This document shows, piece by piece, positions 48,938 through 60,033 of a DNA stretch of 64,000 bases (position 1 is the stretch's first letter; every line of letters begins with the position of its first letter). A program made the translations under genes and the position numbers. The stretch comes from Kalmanozyma brasiliensis GHG001 (Eukaryota > Basidiomycota > Ustilaginomycetes > Ustilaginales). The stretch is from positions 62,001 to 126,000 of the forward strand of contig NW_015961958.1 in the NCBI RefSeq assembly GCF_000497045.1. Reading direction: 5' to 3'. The notes under the pieces were generated by a model. The model made no database searches, had not been told where the DNA came from, and saw nothing but the letters and a program-made list of their open reading frames with translations.

Positions 48938-50065
48938 CTACACGCCGTTGAAGAGTGCCTTTTTGAGCTGCATAGCCATCAACCCGTGATTGGCCTGGCT
49001 GCTGATCTTGGCGGCGTCGTTTGCGGCTCGGGCGAGAGTCGAGGTGGTTGATCGCTTTTGCATGTCTGCTATCAAGTCTGCCGGATCTTCCGCTGCTTTG
49101 CCCTTTTCCTTTTCCTTCCCCTCTTCTGCGCTGTCTGGCTTGGGGACGGGCGTGGGGGCGAAGGGGATGCTGCTCGAACTGTGTCGACCCTGCACGCCGG
49201 CGTGGGCGCGTTCGAGCTTCTCGCCCAAATCGCGCACCTGTTCCGTCGTATACCGCCTCCCCACCACCAGGGGAGATTGGGACAGGGTGTTTTGCCAATA
49301 CTTGTTCCACAGCAGCTCCAACAGCTTGCCGTCGAGGGAGGATTTGAAGTGTTCTACCTCGAGCGGGTAGTACTGGCTTGCGTGGACGCCAAAGTCTTCG
49401 ATCTTGGATTGGGGGATGCTCGTCTCCCCCAAACCCGGGTTTGTCGGGGCGGTGTAGCCTTCTGGGAAGGTTCGAAAGGCGCCAATATCGACTTTGCCGG
49501 AGGAGACGGTGCGATTGGGGTCGATGACAATCGCCACAAAGGGGTCCTGGAACGTCTGGTTCGTGCGTTGGGTGTTGACGTCGATACCGCTCAACCAGCA
49601 CCCATATCCCGGATGCGAGTGGTACCAGCCAACAACGTTCTCCAGCCTTCCCACGGACTTGGAACCGTCCAGATACTGCACCATGTACTCGTAAGCTTCG
49701 TTCTGCGCGTTGACGCGGGTTTCCGTCCCCTCGACCGGAAGGGCAAAGCTGTCCATCACATAGAGCGTTCGGTTGGCCACATCGATCTTGCCCTGCATGA
49801 GACCCATGATTTCGTAGATCCCGCCCGAGCGCGCGTGCATCACCATCTTGAGCAAAGCGACGGCCGAGATGCGGACCTTTGTGAAGAAGTGCGGGTCCGT
49901 CTTCCACGGTTGCGCGCGGAGGATGGAGCGTTGCTCTTCGGTGTCGTAGGCGAAGATCGAATCGAGGGTCGAGGAGGAGAGCGGGAGGATCGAGTTGTTG
50001 AGCTCGAAGTTGGTATAGGCCATCGAGGAGGATGGTCCCGCAGAGGCGGATGAGGAGGACGCCAT
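48938..50065 (-). CDS. CSN5: COP9 signalosome subunit 5, JAMM deneddylase
   Basis: Csn5 is the metalloprotease that removes Nedd8 from cullins. The frame encodes 375 residues from the ATG at 50065. The MPN+ domain contains [30 protein letters not shown] and the zinc-binding JAMM motif with H149, H151, S159 and D162 ([14 protein letters not shown]), plus [14 protein letters not shown]. Residues 1-55 ([23 protein letters not shown]) are also typical of Csn5. The C-terminal part has a Lys/Glu-rich patch near 320. All catalytic residues are present, so it should be active. It is convergent with the cyclin gene (205 bases between stops). Confidence 0.93.
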   Translation of the reverse strand: MASSSSASAGPSSSMAYTNFELNNSILPLSSSTLDSIFAYDTEEQRSILRAQPWKTDPHFFTKVRISAVALLKMVMHARSGGIYEIMGLMQGKIDVANRTLYVMDSFALPVEGTETRVNAQNEAYEYMVQYLDGSKSVGRLENVVGWYHSHPGYGCWLSGIDVNTQRTNQTFQDPFVAIVIDPNRTVSSGKVDIGAFRTFPEGYTAPTNPGLGETSIPQSKIEDFGVHASQYYPLEVEHFKSSLDGKLLELLWNKYWQNTLSQSPLVVGRRYTTEQVRDLGEKLERAHAGVQGRHSSSSIPFAPTPVPKPDSAEEGKEKEKGKAAEDPADLIADMQKRSTTSTLARAANDAAKISSQANHGLMAMQLKKALFNGV

Positions 50066-50419
50066 GATGATATGTGGACCTGGCAGGGTCGCAGCGGTGT
50101 GAGTTAGAAGGAAAGAAGGAAGATTGGAGATGTGGGTGGGGAAGCTCTACTGCGCCTTTCGAGCATGTGGCTCGAGCGATGCGCAGTCACTTCCAAGCCT
50201 CCACCAACAAATCGACTCAGCTTCAGCAAACACGGTCTAACAAATTCGAATTCTTCGCTACCTCGACTCAGGCGCATTGTCGCTCACCATCGTCCACGTT
50301 CCCTGTCGCACTTTGTGGCCTCTCCCTTCCACACCACAGTCAGATACGGAGGATGCTTGAAACGACTGTATGAGAATTGAAGTGTATGCGTGTATAAAAG
50401 AATGCTTTCCCATCTAATG
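50066..50419. other. Intergenic region between CSN5 start and ptn1 stop
   Basis: The 354 bases contain the CSN5 promoter and the ptn1 3' flank. A TATAAAAG at 50393 lies next to the ptn1 stop codon and cannot be assigned to a gene start. Confidence 0.45.
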
Positions 50420-52465
50420 CTACTCCTCAACCCCAACGCTGACCCACTCCCACTCGACCTCCACCCCAACCAGTCCTAGCGGCTCCTTCCTGAAATCGAT
50501 CTCGTCCTTCCCGAATCTCACCACTGTCCTACTCCCGACCTTGACGCCACCATCCGCCAGTGGATCCTCAAAGCTCGGGATGAACCAGCACCATCCTGCA
50601 CTGGCGATATCCGGCAACTTGGCGTGCTTGCTCCCCGTCCTTCCTACGAGCACCTTGACGCACACCTCGCGATCGGCGTCGAGCACGTCGCCCACGTCCA
50701 CGCCCTGGGGGAGGTACGAGGTGGACGAAGGGGGAGTGGTGTCGTCCGATTGCTGCGAGTGGTAGCCCGAATCGGCCGACTGCTTCCTTTCCGAGGGAGG
50801 GGGTTCGAAGGTGTATCTCCACCCATTCTCGTTGGCAGTCCGAGCTCTGCTCTCGCTCCACAGCGCAAAATGATTAAGCTGCCGCCCGTCATCGTGCCAC
50901 TCGAACGTCCTAGCTCGTTCCGCCTCAGCTTTGACACATACCCCCCAATTGCCGATCTTACCCTCATGTTCGCCACCAAACTTCCGTCCATCCCAACACT
51001 GGGTCTGACTCGCTTGGCGACGCAACGTTTTCAGGTGCGCCCTCTGCTTTTGCTCCTCCACATCGAGATCGCCTGCTAGACCGGAGGGGTCGTGTTTGCC
51101 GAACGCCTTGGCTCGTCTTCGCGCGTGTCGCTCCCACCCCTCCAATCGGTCTACGAGCGCATCGTCGTACCGGACCAGTTGGACGGAAAGCGAGTCGGAG
51201 TGCGGGACGAGTCCCTCTACCCACCCCTGCGTCTTGCCAGCGGAAGAGGAGCCGCGACGATCGATGCTGATGCGCACGATGCGGATCTGCCGACGTGGCT
51301 GTCGTTGAACGGATGTCATGGACAACCGCGCATCTCGGCCCGCCAGCATGCGCGTCCAGTAACCCACCCACCGACGTTGGGACGGGATCGAAACGCCCAT
51401 CTTCGGCCGACGCGTGTCAGAGTGATCCTCCGTATTGGCGTTGAGTGCCACCGAGGAGCTACTGGCTGAAGTAGCCCGGCTCAGGCCTGTCGAAGAGAAA
51501 GCGTCACAGCTGCGACCGGCTGGACCAGCGCCTAGCGCGTGCAGCGAGGTTGAACTGGAACTAGCAGGCGTGGAGCGCGCACTGGGAGCCAGGCCCGTCG
51601 GTTGACGCGACGCCTGCTTGGTCGACTGCGGCTTCATACGACGAGAGGTGTGCAGGTCAAAGATCGTTTGAAGACGCGAGGAGATCTGCGCCATCTCGTT
51701 TTCGGGGTTGTGGTCGTCGTTGCGGATGATGCTCTGGTCTGGCGTGAGCGAGGGACGACGACGAAGGGTGCCGTTGACGGGTGGTTGGTCGAAGGACGAG
51801 TCTGCGGATGAGATGGCGGAGTGGGCTGACGAGGGGATCTGAAGGCTGTTGGATGGGGGAAGTAGGTGTCCCTGCGTTTGCGTCGAGGCTGAAGCTTGAG
51901 TGTCGTTCGGTCGCCCATCTGCGGAGGCGATGGTAGCTAGAGGTGGAGTCGCGGATGTAGCCTGAGCCGGCGGACGCTTCATCTTGCTGTAGTTCTTGAG
52001 ACTGGTCGGCGGCGTCGGTAGGTAGGGAAGCGAGACAAGATAGCAGCACGTCATGGTGCCGGAGCGACCTTTGCCCGCCTTGCAGTGGATCACCGCCGTC
52101 GCATCGGGATCAGACTCGAGGTACTCGGTGATGTCCGCGACGAAGAGCGGGATCAAGCTGAGCGGCGGAACGTGATGATCTGGGAAAGGGTAGCGCGAAA
52201 CCCGGCCGTAGAACTCGTCGGCGTCGTACGAGTTCTCGGTGACGGGACAGAAGTTGTAGACGCGGTACAGGTCGTCGTGGCGCTTGTCTAGGAAGCGACG
52301 TACGTCAGAGCGCTTGTTGCGGTAGAGAGATGCCACGCCGGAGGCTGGGAAGCCCATGATGATGAGATGATCTGTGACGTATGTGAGGTCTAGGTCGAGG
52401 TCGAGGACGGGATCCTGGAAGCGCGCCTTCTGGCCGCTGACGATGCGACGTGCGATCGAAGTCAT
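50420..52465 (-). CDS. ptn1: PTEN-type phosphoinositide 3-phosphatase
   Basis: PTEN removes the 3-phosphate from PtdIns(3,4,5)P3 at membranes. The 681-residue frame starts at the ATG at 52465. The N-terminus (VSGQKARFQDPVLDLDLDLT, YVTDHLIIMGFPASG) and YRVYNFCPVTENSYD match PTEN. The catalytic loop is HCKAGKGRSG at 127-136 (C128, R134, with both lysines that give PIP3 specificity), and the general acid is D96 in YPFPDHHVPP. Human PTEN is 403 residues. Here a roughly 220-residue Ser/Thr/Pro-rich insert (about 150-370) separates the phosphatase from a C2-like region (QIRIVRISIDRRG, EVCVKVLVG, AGWCWFIPSFEDP, VRFGKDEIDF). The catalytic core is intact. A smut PTEN orthologue named ptn1 is known. 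Confidence 0.88.
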   Translation of the reverse strand: MTSIARRIVSGQKARFQDPVLDLDLDLTYVTDHLIIMGFPASGVASLYRNKRSDVRRFLDKRHDDLYRVYNFCPVTENSYDADEFYGRVSRYPFPDHHVPPLSLIPLFVADITEYLESDPDATAVIHCKAGKGRSGTMTCCYLVSLPYLPTPPTSLKNYSKMKRPPAQATSATPPLATIASADGRPNDTQASASTQTQGHLLPPSNSLQIPSSAHSAISSADSSFDQPPVNGTLRRRPSLTPDQSIIRNDDHNPENEMAQISSRLQTIFDLHTSRRMKPQSTKQASRQPTGLAPSARSTPASSSSTSLHALGAGPAGRSCDAFSSTGLSRATSASSSSVALNANTEDHSDTRRPKMGVSIPSQRRWVGYWTRMLAGRDARLSMTSVQRQPRRQIRIVRISIDRRGSSSAGKTQGWVEGLVPHSDSLSVQLVRYDDALVDRLEGWERHARRRAKAFGKHDPSGLAGDLDVEEQKQRAHLKTLRRQASQTQCWDGRKFGGEHEGKIGNWGVCVKAEAERARTFEWHDDGRQLNHFALWSESRARTANENGWRYTFEPPPSERKQSADSGYHSQQSDDTTPPSSTSYLPQGVDVGDVLDADREVCVKVLVGRTGSKHAKLPDIASAGWCWFIPSFEDPLADGGVKVGSRTVVRFGKDEIDFRKEPLGLVGVEVEWEWVSVGVEE

Positions 52466-54154
52466 CGTGAAGAGCTGGCGGATGCGTGGTCAAGGTTGCA
52501 GTCGAAAGAGAGATCTTGGAGAGGGTATATAAAGTGGCACGAGACCGGAGCTTGAGTTCTAAGAGTGGGGCCAGGGGTATATTGACAGGATCCGCTTGCT
52601 GGTTTGATGGAGGATCCTAGGCAGAGCAGGGCGTGCGATGATGCTTGTTATGAAGTGAAGATGGCAGAGTCCATGATCTTATAGCTGATCAGATCGCGAG
52701 GTCGAAGCCATGCAGATGGAGCTCTTTTTCAACATTCGCTGGAAGGTGTGTGCGTGTGGCTGCTCGGTCCAGCGGAAGGAGAAGTCCGTGTGAGAAGCCT
52801 GCAAGCTTGTTCTCGCGAGATGGGACCGAGGACGCGGATGCTGGAGGAGGGGTGAGAAGGTGGTAAGCAAGAAAGTGGGGGACAGAGATGACATTTGGGA
52901 GGCGGCTTGTGGAGCACGAGGAGCGCCAAGAATTCTAGTTCGCGCCAAGCGAGGTCAACGCTGCTAAGCCACCTCGAGCTAGAAGGACGGACCGTAGGTT
53001 CCCTTCCACCTTGGACCGCCCTCGGTTGGATGCACGCGGTGCGTCGCATAACAATCACAGCCACTGTCGACAACAATGAGATGCGCTGAGCGTCGCTCAA
53101 AGACCATAACGCAAGTCAAATGGCGGGTGACACGGCGCGGAGATCGTGATGCCCTTTTTTCGAGCTCGGTGGTGAATTGGCCGTTGGATCACATGAGGCC
53201 GATCCCGTCCAGCCTTGAAGCTCAGATTGCAACCCCACACTTTTGTAGAGCCAAGCACAAGAGATCGACAGCAAACACAGTAGGCCTGTCGCACAAAGAT
53301 GTGTGTCTGAGCCGTGTTGTAAGAAGAGGGCGAAGAGGATTGTGTTGAAGTATCGAGCTCGACCGGCAACCATACTGGCCAGGGCGGTGACGTAGGCGTT
53401 GCCCGACTCTGCCTCGCCCAAATTGACAACCGAGCCTCGCCGCCGTCCACTCCGTCCAAAATTTGGATGTGACCGCTCTGCAATCCTGAATTCTGCTGGC
53501 TGATCCCCTCTCCCACCCTCTTGAGTCTTGAGTCTGCTCCACCGGCGAGCAAGTAGCAACCCCCCTCTCGGGACATCGCAGCCTTGACACCCATCAGCTC
53601 GCTCTCTTTTGCGACGACCCTTCGGAACCTTATCAGCCTTCATGACAATGAATGCCGAGAGCAGGTCAAAGCTTCTAGCGTGAGACGTTTTCAAGCTTTG
53701 AGAGTGTAGTCGAAAAGAGGCCCAGGAGAGATCCGAGCATGGCGGATCTGCGCGCCTGCCAAGGACTCGAGCATGTTAGCACACGCCTTTGTCCGCTGGC
53801 TTCCCTCGCCTTTCAAGGTCAGCAACTAGAGGCTTGCCATTGGCATGTCTTGGCAGAGGGGTCCAAACTCGACTTGACCTTCCGAAAGCTGCTGATGGTG
53901 TCGTGTGGGGTGTGGGGTGCATCTGGACCTCCATCTGCCCGATCAAGGTTACCCTTTCAGAATTTACCTCACATTCACCAGAAGGAAGGCTCTAACACCC
54001 ACTATTTTTCCGTCGCGCACACCGAGAAGAACACCGGGAAGAAACGGCGAACCGCACGCGAAAGAAGCACGCACACCCCTCCAACACAGAGCTGGATGCC
54101 CCTCCTTCCCTCTTTGCGACCACCATCCTCAGGCGAACGACTTTTCATCTCAAG
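52466..54154. promoter_or_regulatory. Divergent ptn1/MSC7 intergenic region
   Basis: About 1.7 kb without a supported gene. A TATATAAA at 52526 lies 61 bases beyond the ptn1 start (opposite orientation). Overlapping frames such as 53116-53694 on the minus strand lack recognisable domains. Confidence 0.45.
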
Positions 54155-56101
54155 ATGGTGACCTCATCACTGCCGACGCTGCCGGCTTCCACGGCCGACC
54201 TTACCCTCTGGATCGAGTACCTCCGCGTCCAGCTGCAGCTCTTCGTCCTCCAAACCGACCTCTACCTCTTTCAGCTCTTCCCCGTCCTCCGTTCCTCTGC
54301 CATTCGCTCCCCCTCCAGCCTCATCTTCACCGGCTTCATCGTGTTCATCATCTCCCGCATCGGATCGGCACTCGCTGCCTACCTTGCGGAACAGGGTGTA
54401 TCGATCAGCATCCCTCCTCCCCCCCAGGCGCAACCAGGATGGACCTCGACCATTCTCGACAAACCGCACATCCGGGACCCAGCCAAACCATTCAAGATCA
54501 TCTGCTACGACCCTGCGACCGGCTACCTCATCGACGAGATTGATGCGGACACGCCGATCACCATCGCGTCCAAGATTTCGGCGGCCAAAGCTGCGCAGAC
54601 CAAGTGGGCAACTTCCACCTGGGGGCAACGACGAAAGTTTCTGCGTACGATGCAGAAATGGGTGGTCACCGACGCGGAGACCATCGCTCGTGTCGCCGCT
54701 CGCGACACCGGCAAAACCGCCATCGACGCCGCTTTCGGCGAACTCCTCACCACCTGCTCCAAGCTCGATTGGACGATCAAAAATGGCGAAAAAGTGCTCA
54801 AGACCGAAACACGCCCAAACAACCTCTTGCTCATGCACAAGATCTGTCAGGTTCGACACGAACCCATGGGCGTCACCGTCGCTTGCGTCAGCTGGAACTA
54901 TTCAGCCCACAACGTGATGGGGCCGATTATCGCGAGTGTGTTTGCGGGCAATGCGATCGTCGTCAAGGCAAGCGAACTGGTTGCTTGGTCCGCGACTTAT
55001 TTCGTCGATTGCATCAGGAAATGTTTGGAGGTAAGCGGTGGTGATCCGGAATTGGTGCAGATTGTGACGTGCTGGCCGGACGCAGCCGAGGCGTTGACGC
55101 AGAGTGCCGAGATCGCGCACATTACGTTTATCGGAAGCGAGCAGGTGGGAAGGATGGTCGCCCAGGCTGCGACGAAGGAGTTGACACCCGTGGTGCTGGA
55201 GTTGGGAGGCAAGGATCCGGCGATTGTGCTCAAGGATGCCGATCTCAAGTTTTTCGGCTCGACATTCATGCGCAGTTGCTTCCAGGGTGCCGGGCAGAAC
55301 TGCATTGGGATTGAGCGATTTATCGTTGATGAGACGATTGTCGGGAGGTTGGTGGCGATGGTGGAGGAGAGGGTAAGAGGGTTGAAGTTGGGTAGCTTCA
55401 TGGATGATGCACCCTTTGGCACTTCTTCTACCGCCAAAGGGGAGCAGGTGGATATGGGAGCCATGATCACGGATGCCCGTTTCGATCGTCTGGAAGAACT
55501 CATCAACGATGCCGTCAAGAATGGTGCCAAGCTCCTCGTTGGCGGCAAACGATTTCACCACCCTCGATGGACCAAAGGGCACTACTTCACCCCCACCCTC
55601 CTCACCAACGTGACATCCGACATGGCGATCGCACAGGAAGAGCTGTTCGCACCCATCTTCCTCATCCTCCCCTTTGCCAGCAACTCGCTCGATGCGGCCA
55701 TCACCATCGCCAACTCCACCCGCTACGGCCTGGGAAGCAGCATCTTCGGCTCAACTCTCTCGCAGTGCACGTACATCAGCGAGCGGCTTCACGCAGGGAT
55801 GGTCAACATCAATGACTTTGGGGTGAGCTATCTTAATCAGGGCCTGCCGTTTGGAGGGGTCAAGAAGAGTGGCTATGGCAGGTTCGCCGGCAGGGAAGGG
55901 CTGTTGGGCGTGACGCAGGCCAAGGCGGTGACGAGGGATAGGATGTTCGCGTGGGTCAGGACGGGTATCCCCGGCAGACTGGATTATCCCATGGTCCGGC
56001 CCGAGAAGAGTTGGGGCTTCGTAAGAGGTTTGGTCGGCATGGCGTATGGCGAGGGAGTCGGAAGGATCAAGGGGATCTTCGATCTTATCGTGCATGGCTA
56101 G
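54155..56101 (+). CDS. MSC7: Membrane-anchored aldehyde dehydrogenase, Msc7 type
   Basis: A 648-residue aldehyde dehydrogenase superfamily member with an N-terminal membrane segment (about 54-77, SLIFTGFIVFIISRIGSALA). The catalytic domain begins after about residue 100 (FKIICYDPATGYLI). Catalytic elements are intact: WNYSAHNVMGPI, the general-base glutamate in VVLELGGKDP (about 349) and the nucleophilic cysteine in GAGQNCIGIER (about 381). GQNCIGIER and the N-terminal anchor match yeast Msc7, an ER-associated protein linked to meiotic recombination by genetics but of unknown substrate. NAD(P)-dependent oxidation of a lipid-soluble aldehyde is inferred. It is convergent with RAE1 (95 bases). 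Confidence 0.82.
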   Translation: MVTSSLPTLPASTADLTLWIEYLRVQLQLFVLQTDLYLFQLFPVLRSSAIRSPSSLIFTGFIVFIISRIGSALAAYLAEQGVSISIPPPPQAQPGWTSTILDKPHIRDPAKPFKIICYDPATGYLIDEIDADTPITIASKISAAKAAQTKWATSTWGQRRKFLRTMQKWVVTDAETIARVAARDTGKTAIDAAFGELLTTCSKLDWTIKNGEKVLKTETRPNNLLLMHKICQVRHEPMGVTVACVSWNYSAHNVMGPIIASVFAGNAIVVKASELVAWSATYFVDCIRKCLEVSGGDPELVQIVTCWPDAAEALTQSAEIAHITFIGSEQVGRMVAQAATKELTPVVLELGGKDPAIVLKDADLKFFGSTFMRSCFQGAGQNCIGIERFIVDETIVGRLVAMVEERVRGLKLGSFMDDAPFGTSSTAKGEQVDMGAMITDARFDRLEELINDAVKNGAKLLVGGKRFHHPRWTKGHYFTPTLLTNVTSDMAIAQEELFAPIFLILPFASNSLDAAITIANSTRYGLGSSIFGSTLSQCTYISERLHAGMVNINDFGVSYLNQGLPFGGVKKSGYGRFAGREGLLGVTQAKAVTRDRMFAWVRTGIPGRLDYPMVRPEKSWGFVRGLVGMAYGEGVGRIKGIFDLIVHG

Positions 56102-56196
56102 AGCCATAAAGTCAACGGAATCGCATCCTCATCACACAATCGCAATCATCACACCGAAAGATTAGGAATAAATTCAGTTACCAGCGTAACCGCGCC

Positions 56197-57381
56197 TCAG
56201 GCCTTGGGAGGCCTCTTCTTGACATCCTCGTAGTTGACCGGCTGAATGAAGACCTTAGGTTCCACCTGTCCGGCACCCTGGTAGCCCTTGTGCCAATCGT
56301 ACCCCACCGCGTACGCAAAGATGGTGGCATCCCGATTGAACCCGATGGCGGTGATGGGGTGTTTGCCCGGATTCGTCTTGAGGAGCTCCTTGGGCGCGTT
56401 CGCCGGACCCTTTGTTTCGAGCGTCTTGAGCCTTGTCCGGGACTGTTTGCACCAGAAGTTGATGCTCCCGTCCGCGCCGCCCGTGGCAAACGTGCCGTGG
56501 ACGTTGAACGCGATGCAGTTGACAGGGTAGAGGTGCGACTCGTTGCGCGGCACCTCGGGGTGGTCCGTGTTGGCGCGACGGTGGCATTTGAACGCAAACT
56601 TCTTGACCTTGTTGTCCTTGTCTGGGGGATCGTGGAAGTATTGGACTCCCACACGGCCTTCGACGCCGCCGAGGGCGTAACCGTCGCCATCGGGGAGTAC
56701 GGCCATCGAACGCGTCTGGTACTTGAGCGGACTCTGCTGCTCGGTGAGCGGCGTGATCGATCCATTCTCCTCCAAACGGAAGCCCAACACCATCCGCTCC
56801 GCCATCGCCACCACGACCACATTCTGCACGTTGTCCATCACATAGCACTTTTCGGGCAAGTTCAAGCTGTGAACCGCAGGCTGACCCGGGTTGTCCACCT
56901 TCCAGATCTTCAATTGCTTATCCCACCCGGCCGTCAACAGCACTCCTCCAGCCACGTTCAACCACCGCACGCTGCGCACCACATCCCCGTGCTGCGCAAC
57001 CACCACCGGCTGGTTCGTGTTCATATCAAACATGCGCGCCACCTTGTCCGCGCCCGAGGAGAAGATCTTGGCGCCATCGGTGGACCAGCACAGATCGAGC
57101 ACGGGTCCCTCGTGCGAATACTGCTGCCACGGCTGCACGGGCGTAGGCGACGTCTTGTTGATCTGGTAGATGCGCACGTTGTTGTCCCAGCTGCCGACCG
57201 CGAGGAAGTCGGCAGTGGGCGAAAAGGCGAGGCAGGAGATGGTGTCGGTGGCACCAGGCGTCACTTCCTGGTCCTGGTCGCCCGTGGTTTTGGTGGCGGC
57301 CGAGGTGTTGATCTGGCCAGGCGTGGCGGCGGGGCGCGCGCCGAAGGTGCTCGGTGTTGAGGCGGATGAGAAGAATGCCAT
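56197..57381 (-). CDS. RAE1: mRNA export factor Rae1/Gle2, WD40 protein
   Basis: Rae1 binds Nup98-type nucleoporins through their GLEBS motif and promotes mRNA export. The frame gives 394 residues (human 368). WD-type repeats begin with DTISCLAFSPTADFLAVGSW, followed by NNVRIYQI, HEGPVLDLCWSTDGAKIFS, DKVARMFDMNT, GDVVRSVRW, LTAGWDKQLKIW and CYVMDNVQNVVVVAMAER. The C-terminal blocks HLYPVNCIAFNVHGTFATGG and GSINFWCKQSRTRLKTLE are family signatures. The N-terminus is Ser/Thr/Gly-rich as in other fungal Rae1. No intron is needed. Confidence 0.92.
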   Translation of the reverse strand: MAFFSSASTPSTFGARPAATPGQINTSAATKTTGDQDQEVTPGATDTISCLAFSPTADFLAVGSWDNNVRIYQINKTSPTPVQPWQQYSHEGPVLDLCWSTDGAKIFSSGADKVARMFDMNTNQPVVVAQHGDVVRSVRWLNVAGGVLLTAGWDKQLKIWKVDNPGQPAVHSLNLPEKCYVMDNVQNVVVVAMAERMVLGFRLEENGSITPLTEQQSPLKYQTRSMAVLPDGDGYALGGVEGRVGVQYFHDPPDKDNKVKKFAFKCHRRANTDHPEVPRNESHLYPVNCIAFNVHGTFATGGADGSINFWCKQSRTRLKTLETKGPANAPKELLKTNPGKHPITAIGFNRDATIFAYAVGYDWHKGYQGAGQVEPKVFIQPVNYEDVKKRPPKA

Positions 57382-58217
57382 AATCGCCGGTTGATGCTAT
57401 GGTGTTGTGTTGATTGTTGGTAGAAGAGGATGCAGCTTTCCTGACGACTTATAAGCGATCGCAGAGACGTCGTATCGAGAGGGCCGTGCACCGCACAATG
57501 GAGGGTCTCGACAAAGTCTGTTCGGACGTGTCAGCTGGATATACCGCCAATTAGCGAACGGGCAGACCTGAGCGAGGTTGCGAATAGCTTGCGTGGAGTG
57601 ATGCCCTTCGCCGCTGACGTGTGCTCGAGATCACGCTCCTCGGGTGAACGCTTCGAGAAGCTTGCGTGCTTGCAAGAGAGGCTGCGATCGAAGTTTGCCT
57701 GCTGCTGTGGAAGGGGACGATGTCGCTTGAGTGCTGATGCTGAGACCTGAAACGCGTCTTGTTGGTAGTGGAAGACGTCGAGCAAGCAGCTCTTGAAAGG
57801 ATCGCAATGAAGTCGAGATGAGAGGAGTGATAGGTCTCGCGGTCAGGCCAACAGCAGCAAAAGCGCAGTCGACGTTCGACTTCCACAAAATTGCTTCTCA
57901 GACGCCAACGACCCACCTCAGGAACGCGTCACGTGATCATCAATGGTGGCCTTGCCTCGATACGATGCGCTTAGCGCTGTGTGCTTCTTCGATTGACCCA
58001 CGGGCATACATACGATGCGAACTCGGGACACGAAGAGGCAGCATTAGGTTGAAACGGAATTGTATTACGATGACTGAAAGACGATGTGAATAATTGCACT
58101 GCTAGAGAAGGCGAACCGTGAGGCGCGCTGTGGAGTGGTCACAGAGGCCACTGAGAGACAATCCTTCTTCTCTAGAAACCCAGCAGTCTACAACACTGAA
58201 TTGGGGCTGCTCTGCGC
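57382..58217. other. Intergenic region between RAE1 start and TRR1 stop
   Basis: The 836 bases contain the RAE1 promoter and the TRR1 3' flank. Short overlapping frames have no recognisable features. Confidence 0.5.
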
Positions 58218-59531
58218 CTACTCCTTGTCCGTACCGGTGTAGTGGTTAGCCGCAGCAGCATCGACGGGGTCGAGCACCTCCTCCTCGGCCAGCAAGCGCT
58301 CCGCCTCGAGCGCAGCAATGCATCCGGTACCTGCACTGGTGATCGCCTGCCTGTACTTCTTGTCGGCAACGTCACCAGCGGCAAAGACACCCTTGACCGA
58401 GGTCTGAGCGGTGCCTGGCGTGGTGAGAATGTATCCGTCGTTGTCGCAATCGACCTGGCCCTTGACGAGCGAGGTGGCGGGCAAGTGGCCAATGGCGTAG
58501 AAGAGACCGTTGGCGTCCATGTCGCGCTCCTCGCCCGTCTTGGCGTCCTTGACTCGCACCGCCTTGAGCAGCTCGCCGTCACCTTTCGCCTCGGTGGGGA
58601 TGGTGTTGAAGTGCACCGTCACCTTGGGGTGCGCCAACAATCGCTTGGCCATGATCTTGGACGCTCGGAGCTCGTCTCGACGTACGAGCACGTTGACGTG
58701 CGAAGCGTACTTGGTGAGGTACATGGCCTCCTCGGCCGCACTGTCACCGCCACCTACCACCACAAGGGGCTTGTTGCGGAAGATGGGCACCGCACCGTCG
58801 CAGACGGCACACGCCGAGATACCGCTCTGCCAGTAAGTGTCCTCGCCAGGGAGGTGCATGCGCTTTGCACTGGCACCGGTGGCGATGATGAGCGTCTCAG
58901 TGAGTTCGGGAGCCTGGTCCTCGGCGTATTCGCGCCAGAACTTGAAGGGTCGCGACGAGAGGTCCACCTTGGAGATGGTCTCGGTGTGGATCTCGGTGCC
59001 GAATCGGACGGATTGCGCACGGAACTTGTCCATGATCTCGGGACCGCGAATGCCGTCTGGGAAACCGGGGAAGTTCTCGACGTCGGTGGTGGTGGTGAGC
59101 TGTCCGCCGGGTGCGAGACCGTTGGCAAGCATGCCCTCGAACAGAACGGGCTCGAGGTTGGCTCGTGCCAAGTAGATGGCAGCAGTGTGACCGGCGGGAC
59201 CGGAGCCGATGATGACGACCTTGTGGACCTTGCTGCCCGAAGACGAGGAGGCACCGTTGCCGTTTACGTGTTCCGTCATGTTGTCAGAGGTGCTTGAAGC
59301 TGCGTTGGAGGAAGAGTGGCGAATCGAGACGGCAGAGAGCGCTGCGAAGGGGCCTGTAGCTCGGAAGATGCGAGACGAGGATGCGGAGTGGTTGCGGGTG
59401 TTGCGAGAGTGGGTAGAGAAGCAAGCTCGAGCCTGTTTCCTGAAGAACTTGCTGCTGGTGCTTGCAACGAGTGGAGATGATTGAACGGATGTGAACGAAG
59501 CCGAACGCAACGAGGATCGGGCCAGGCTCAT
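58218..59531 (-). CDS. TRR1: NADPH thioredoxin reductase, low-molecular-weight type, with presequence
   Basis: The flavoenzyme reduces thioredoxin with NADPH. The frame from the ATG at 59531 encodes 437 residues. Residues 1-84 are Ser/Arg/Ala-rich and nearly free of acidic residues, consistent with a mitochondrial presequence. A second ATG at 59279 (MTEHVNGNG) would give a 353-residue cytosolic form, the usual length. The FAD motif [10 protein letters not shown], the redox pair C241/C244 in CAVCDG, the NADPH motif [10 protein letters not shown] and the C-terminal [14 protein letters not shown] are all intact. A TATAAATA sequence overlaps the first ATG, raising the possibility that most transcripts start after it. 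Confidence 0.93.
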   Translation of the reverse strand: MSLARSSLRSASFTSVQSSPLVASTSSKFFRKQARACFSTHSRNTRNHSASSSRIFRATGPFAALSAVSIRHSSSNAASSTSDNMTEHVNGNGASSSSGSKVHKVVIIGSGPAGHTAAIYLARANLEPVLFEGMLANGLAPGGQLTTTTDVENFPGFPDGIRGPEIMDKFRAQSVRFGTEIHTETISKVDLSSRPFKFWREYAEDQAPELTETLIIATGASAKRMHLPGEDTYWQSGISACAVCDGAVPIFRNKPLVVVGGGDSAAEEAMYLTKYASHVNVLVRRDELRASKIMAKRLLAHPKVTVHFNTIPTEAKGDGELLKAVRVKDAKTGEERDMDANGLFYAIGHLPATSLVKGQVDCDNDGYILTTPGTAQTSVKGVFAAGDVADKKYRQAITSAGTGCIAALEAERLLAEEEVLDPVDAAAANHYTGTDKE

Positions 59532-60033
59532 ATAAATACGAGGTGTGATGCTGAGTTGAGCGAGAGTGAGGGCGAATGCAAAGAGGATGATGGTGAGAAG
59601 AAACGAAAAAGGAAGCGTTGACCCGGAACCCTTGTTGAATGGTGATTGCGTGCGTGACTGTGTGATAGGCTGCTGCTGCCCGGACGAAAGCCGAATGGAA
59701 GCAAATCGATCTTCCAGCCGCTCCTTCGCCCTCGAATTGCCGGCAAGAACGAAGCCGACCAGCGCTGAGGGTTTTCAAACTGAATGGCCGCCGCCACCCG
59801 CACTTTCAATTCAGCCCACGCTTCAGCCCCAAGTCGAATACAAATTAACTCCGTGAATTCAAGCGGGCGGCAATACTGAAAGGCTCACCTTCAACTCTAA
59901 CATCTTGAAACCTAAATTGGGACCATGGCCAACCCTCGTATTTGCGCAACCACACACACACAGACGTTGACGGTGGCAGGGTATGTCTGTTGGATTGTGG
60001 TTTGCGGACAGCTACAGGCGTGCACTATGCACA
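59532..60033. other. Intergenic region between TRR1 start and DBP5 stop
   Basis: The 502 bases hold the TRR1 promoter and the DBP5 3' flank, with a short CA repeat at 59951. Confidence 0.5.
59951..59962. repeat. (CA)6 dinucleotide repeat
   Basis: Six CA units lie in the DBP5 3' flank, probably neutral. Confidence 0.75.

Noticed and set aside
53116..53694. A 192-codon minus-strand frame in the ptn1/MSC7 intergenic region
   Set aside because: Overlapping frames in other phases are equally open and the translated sequence has no recognisable feature.
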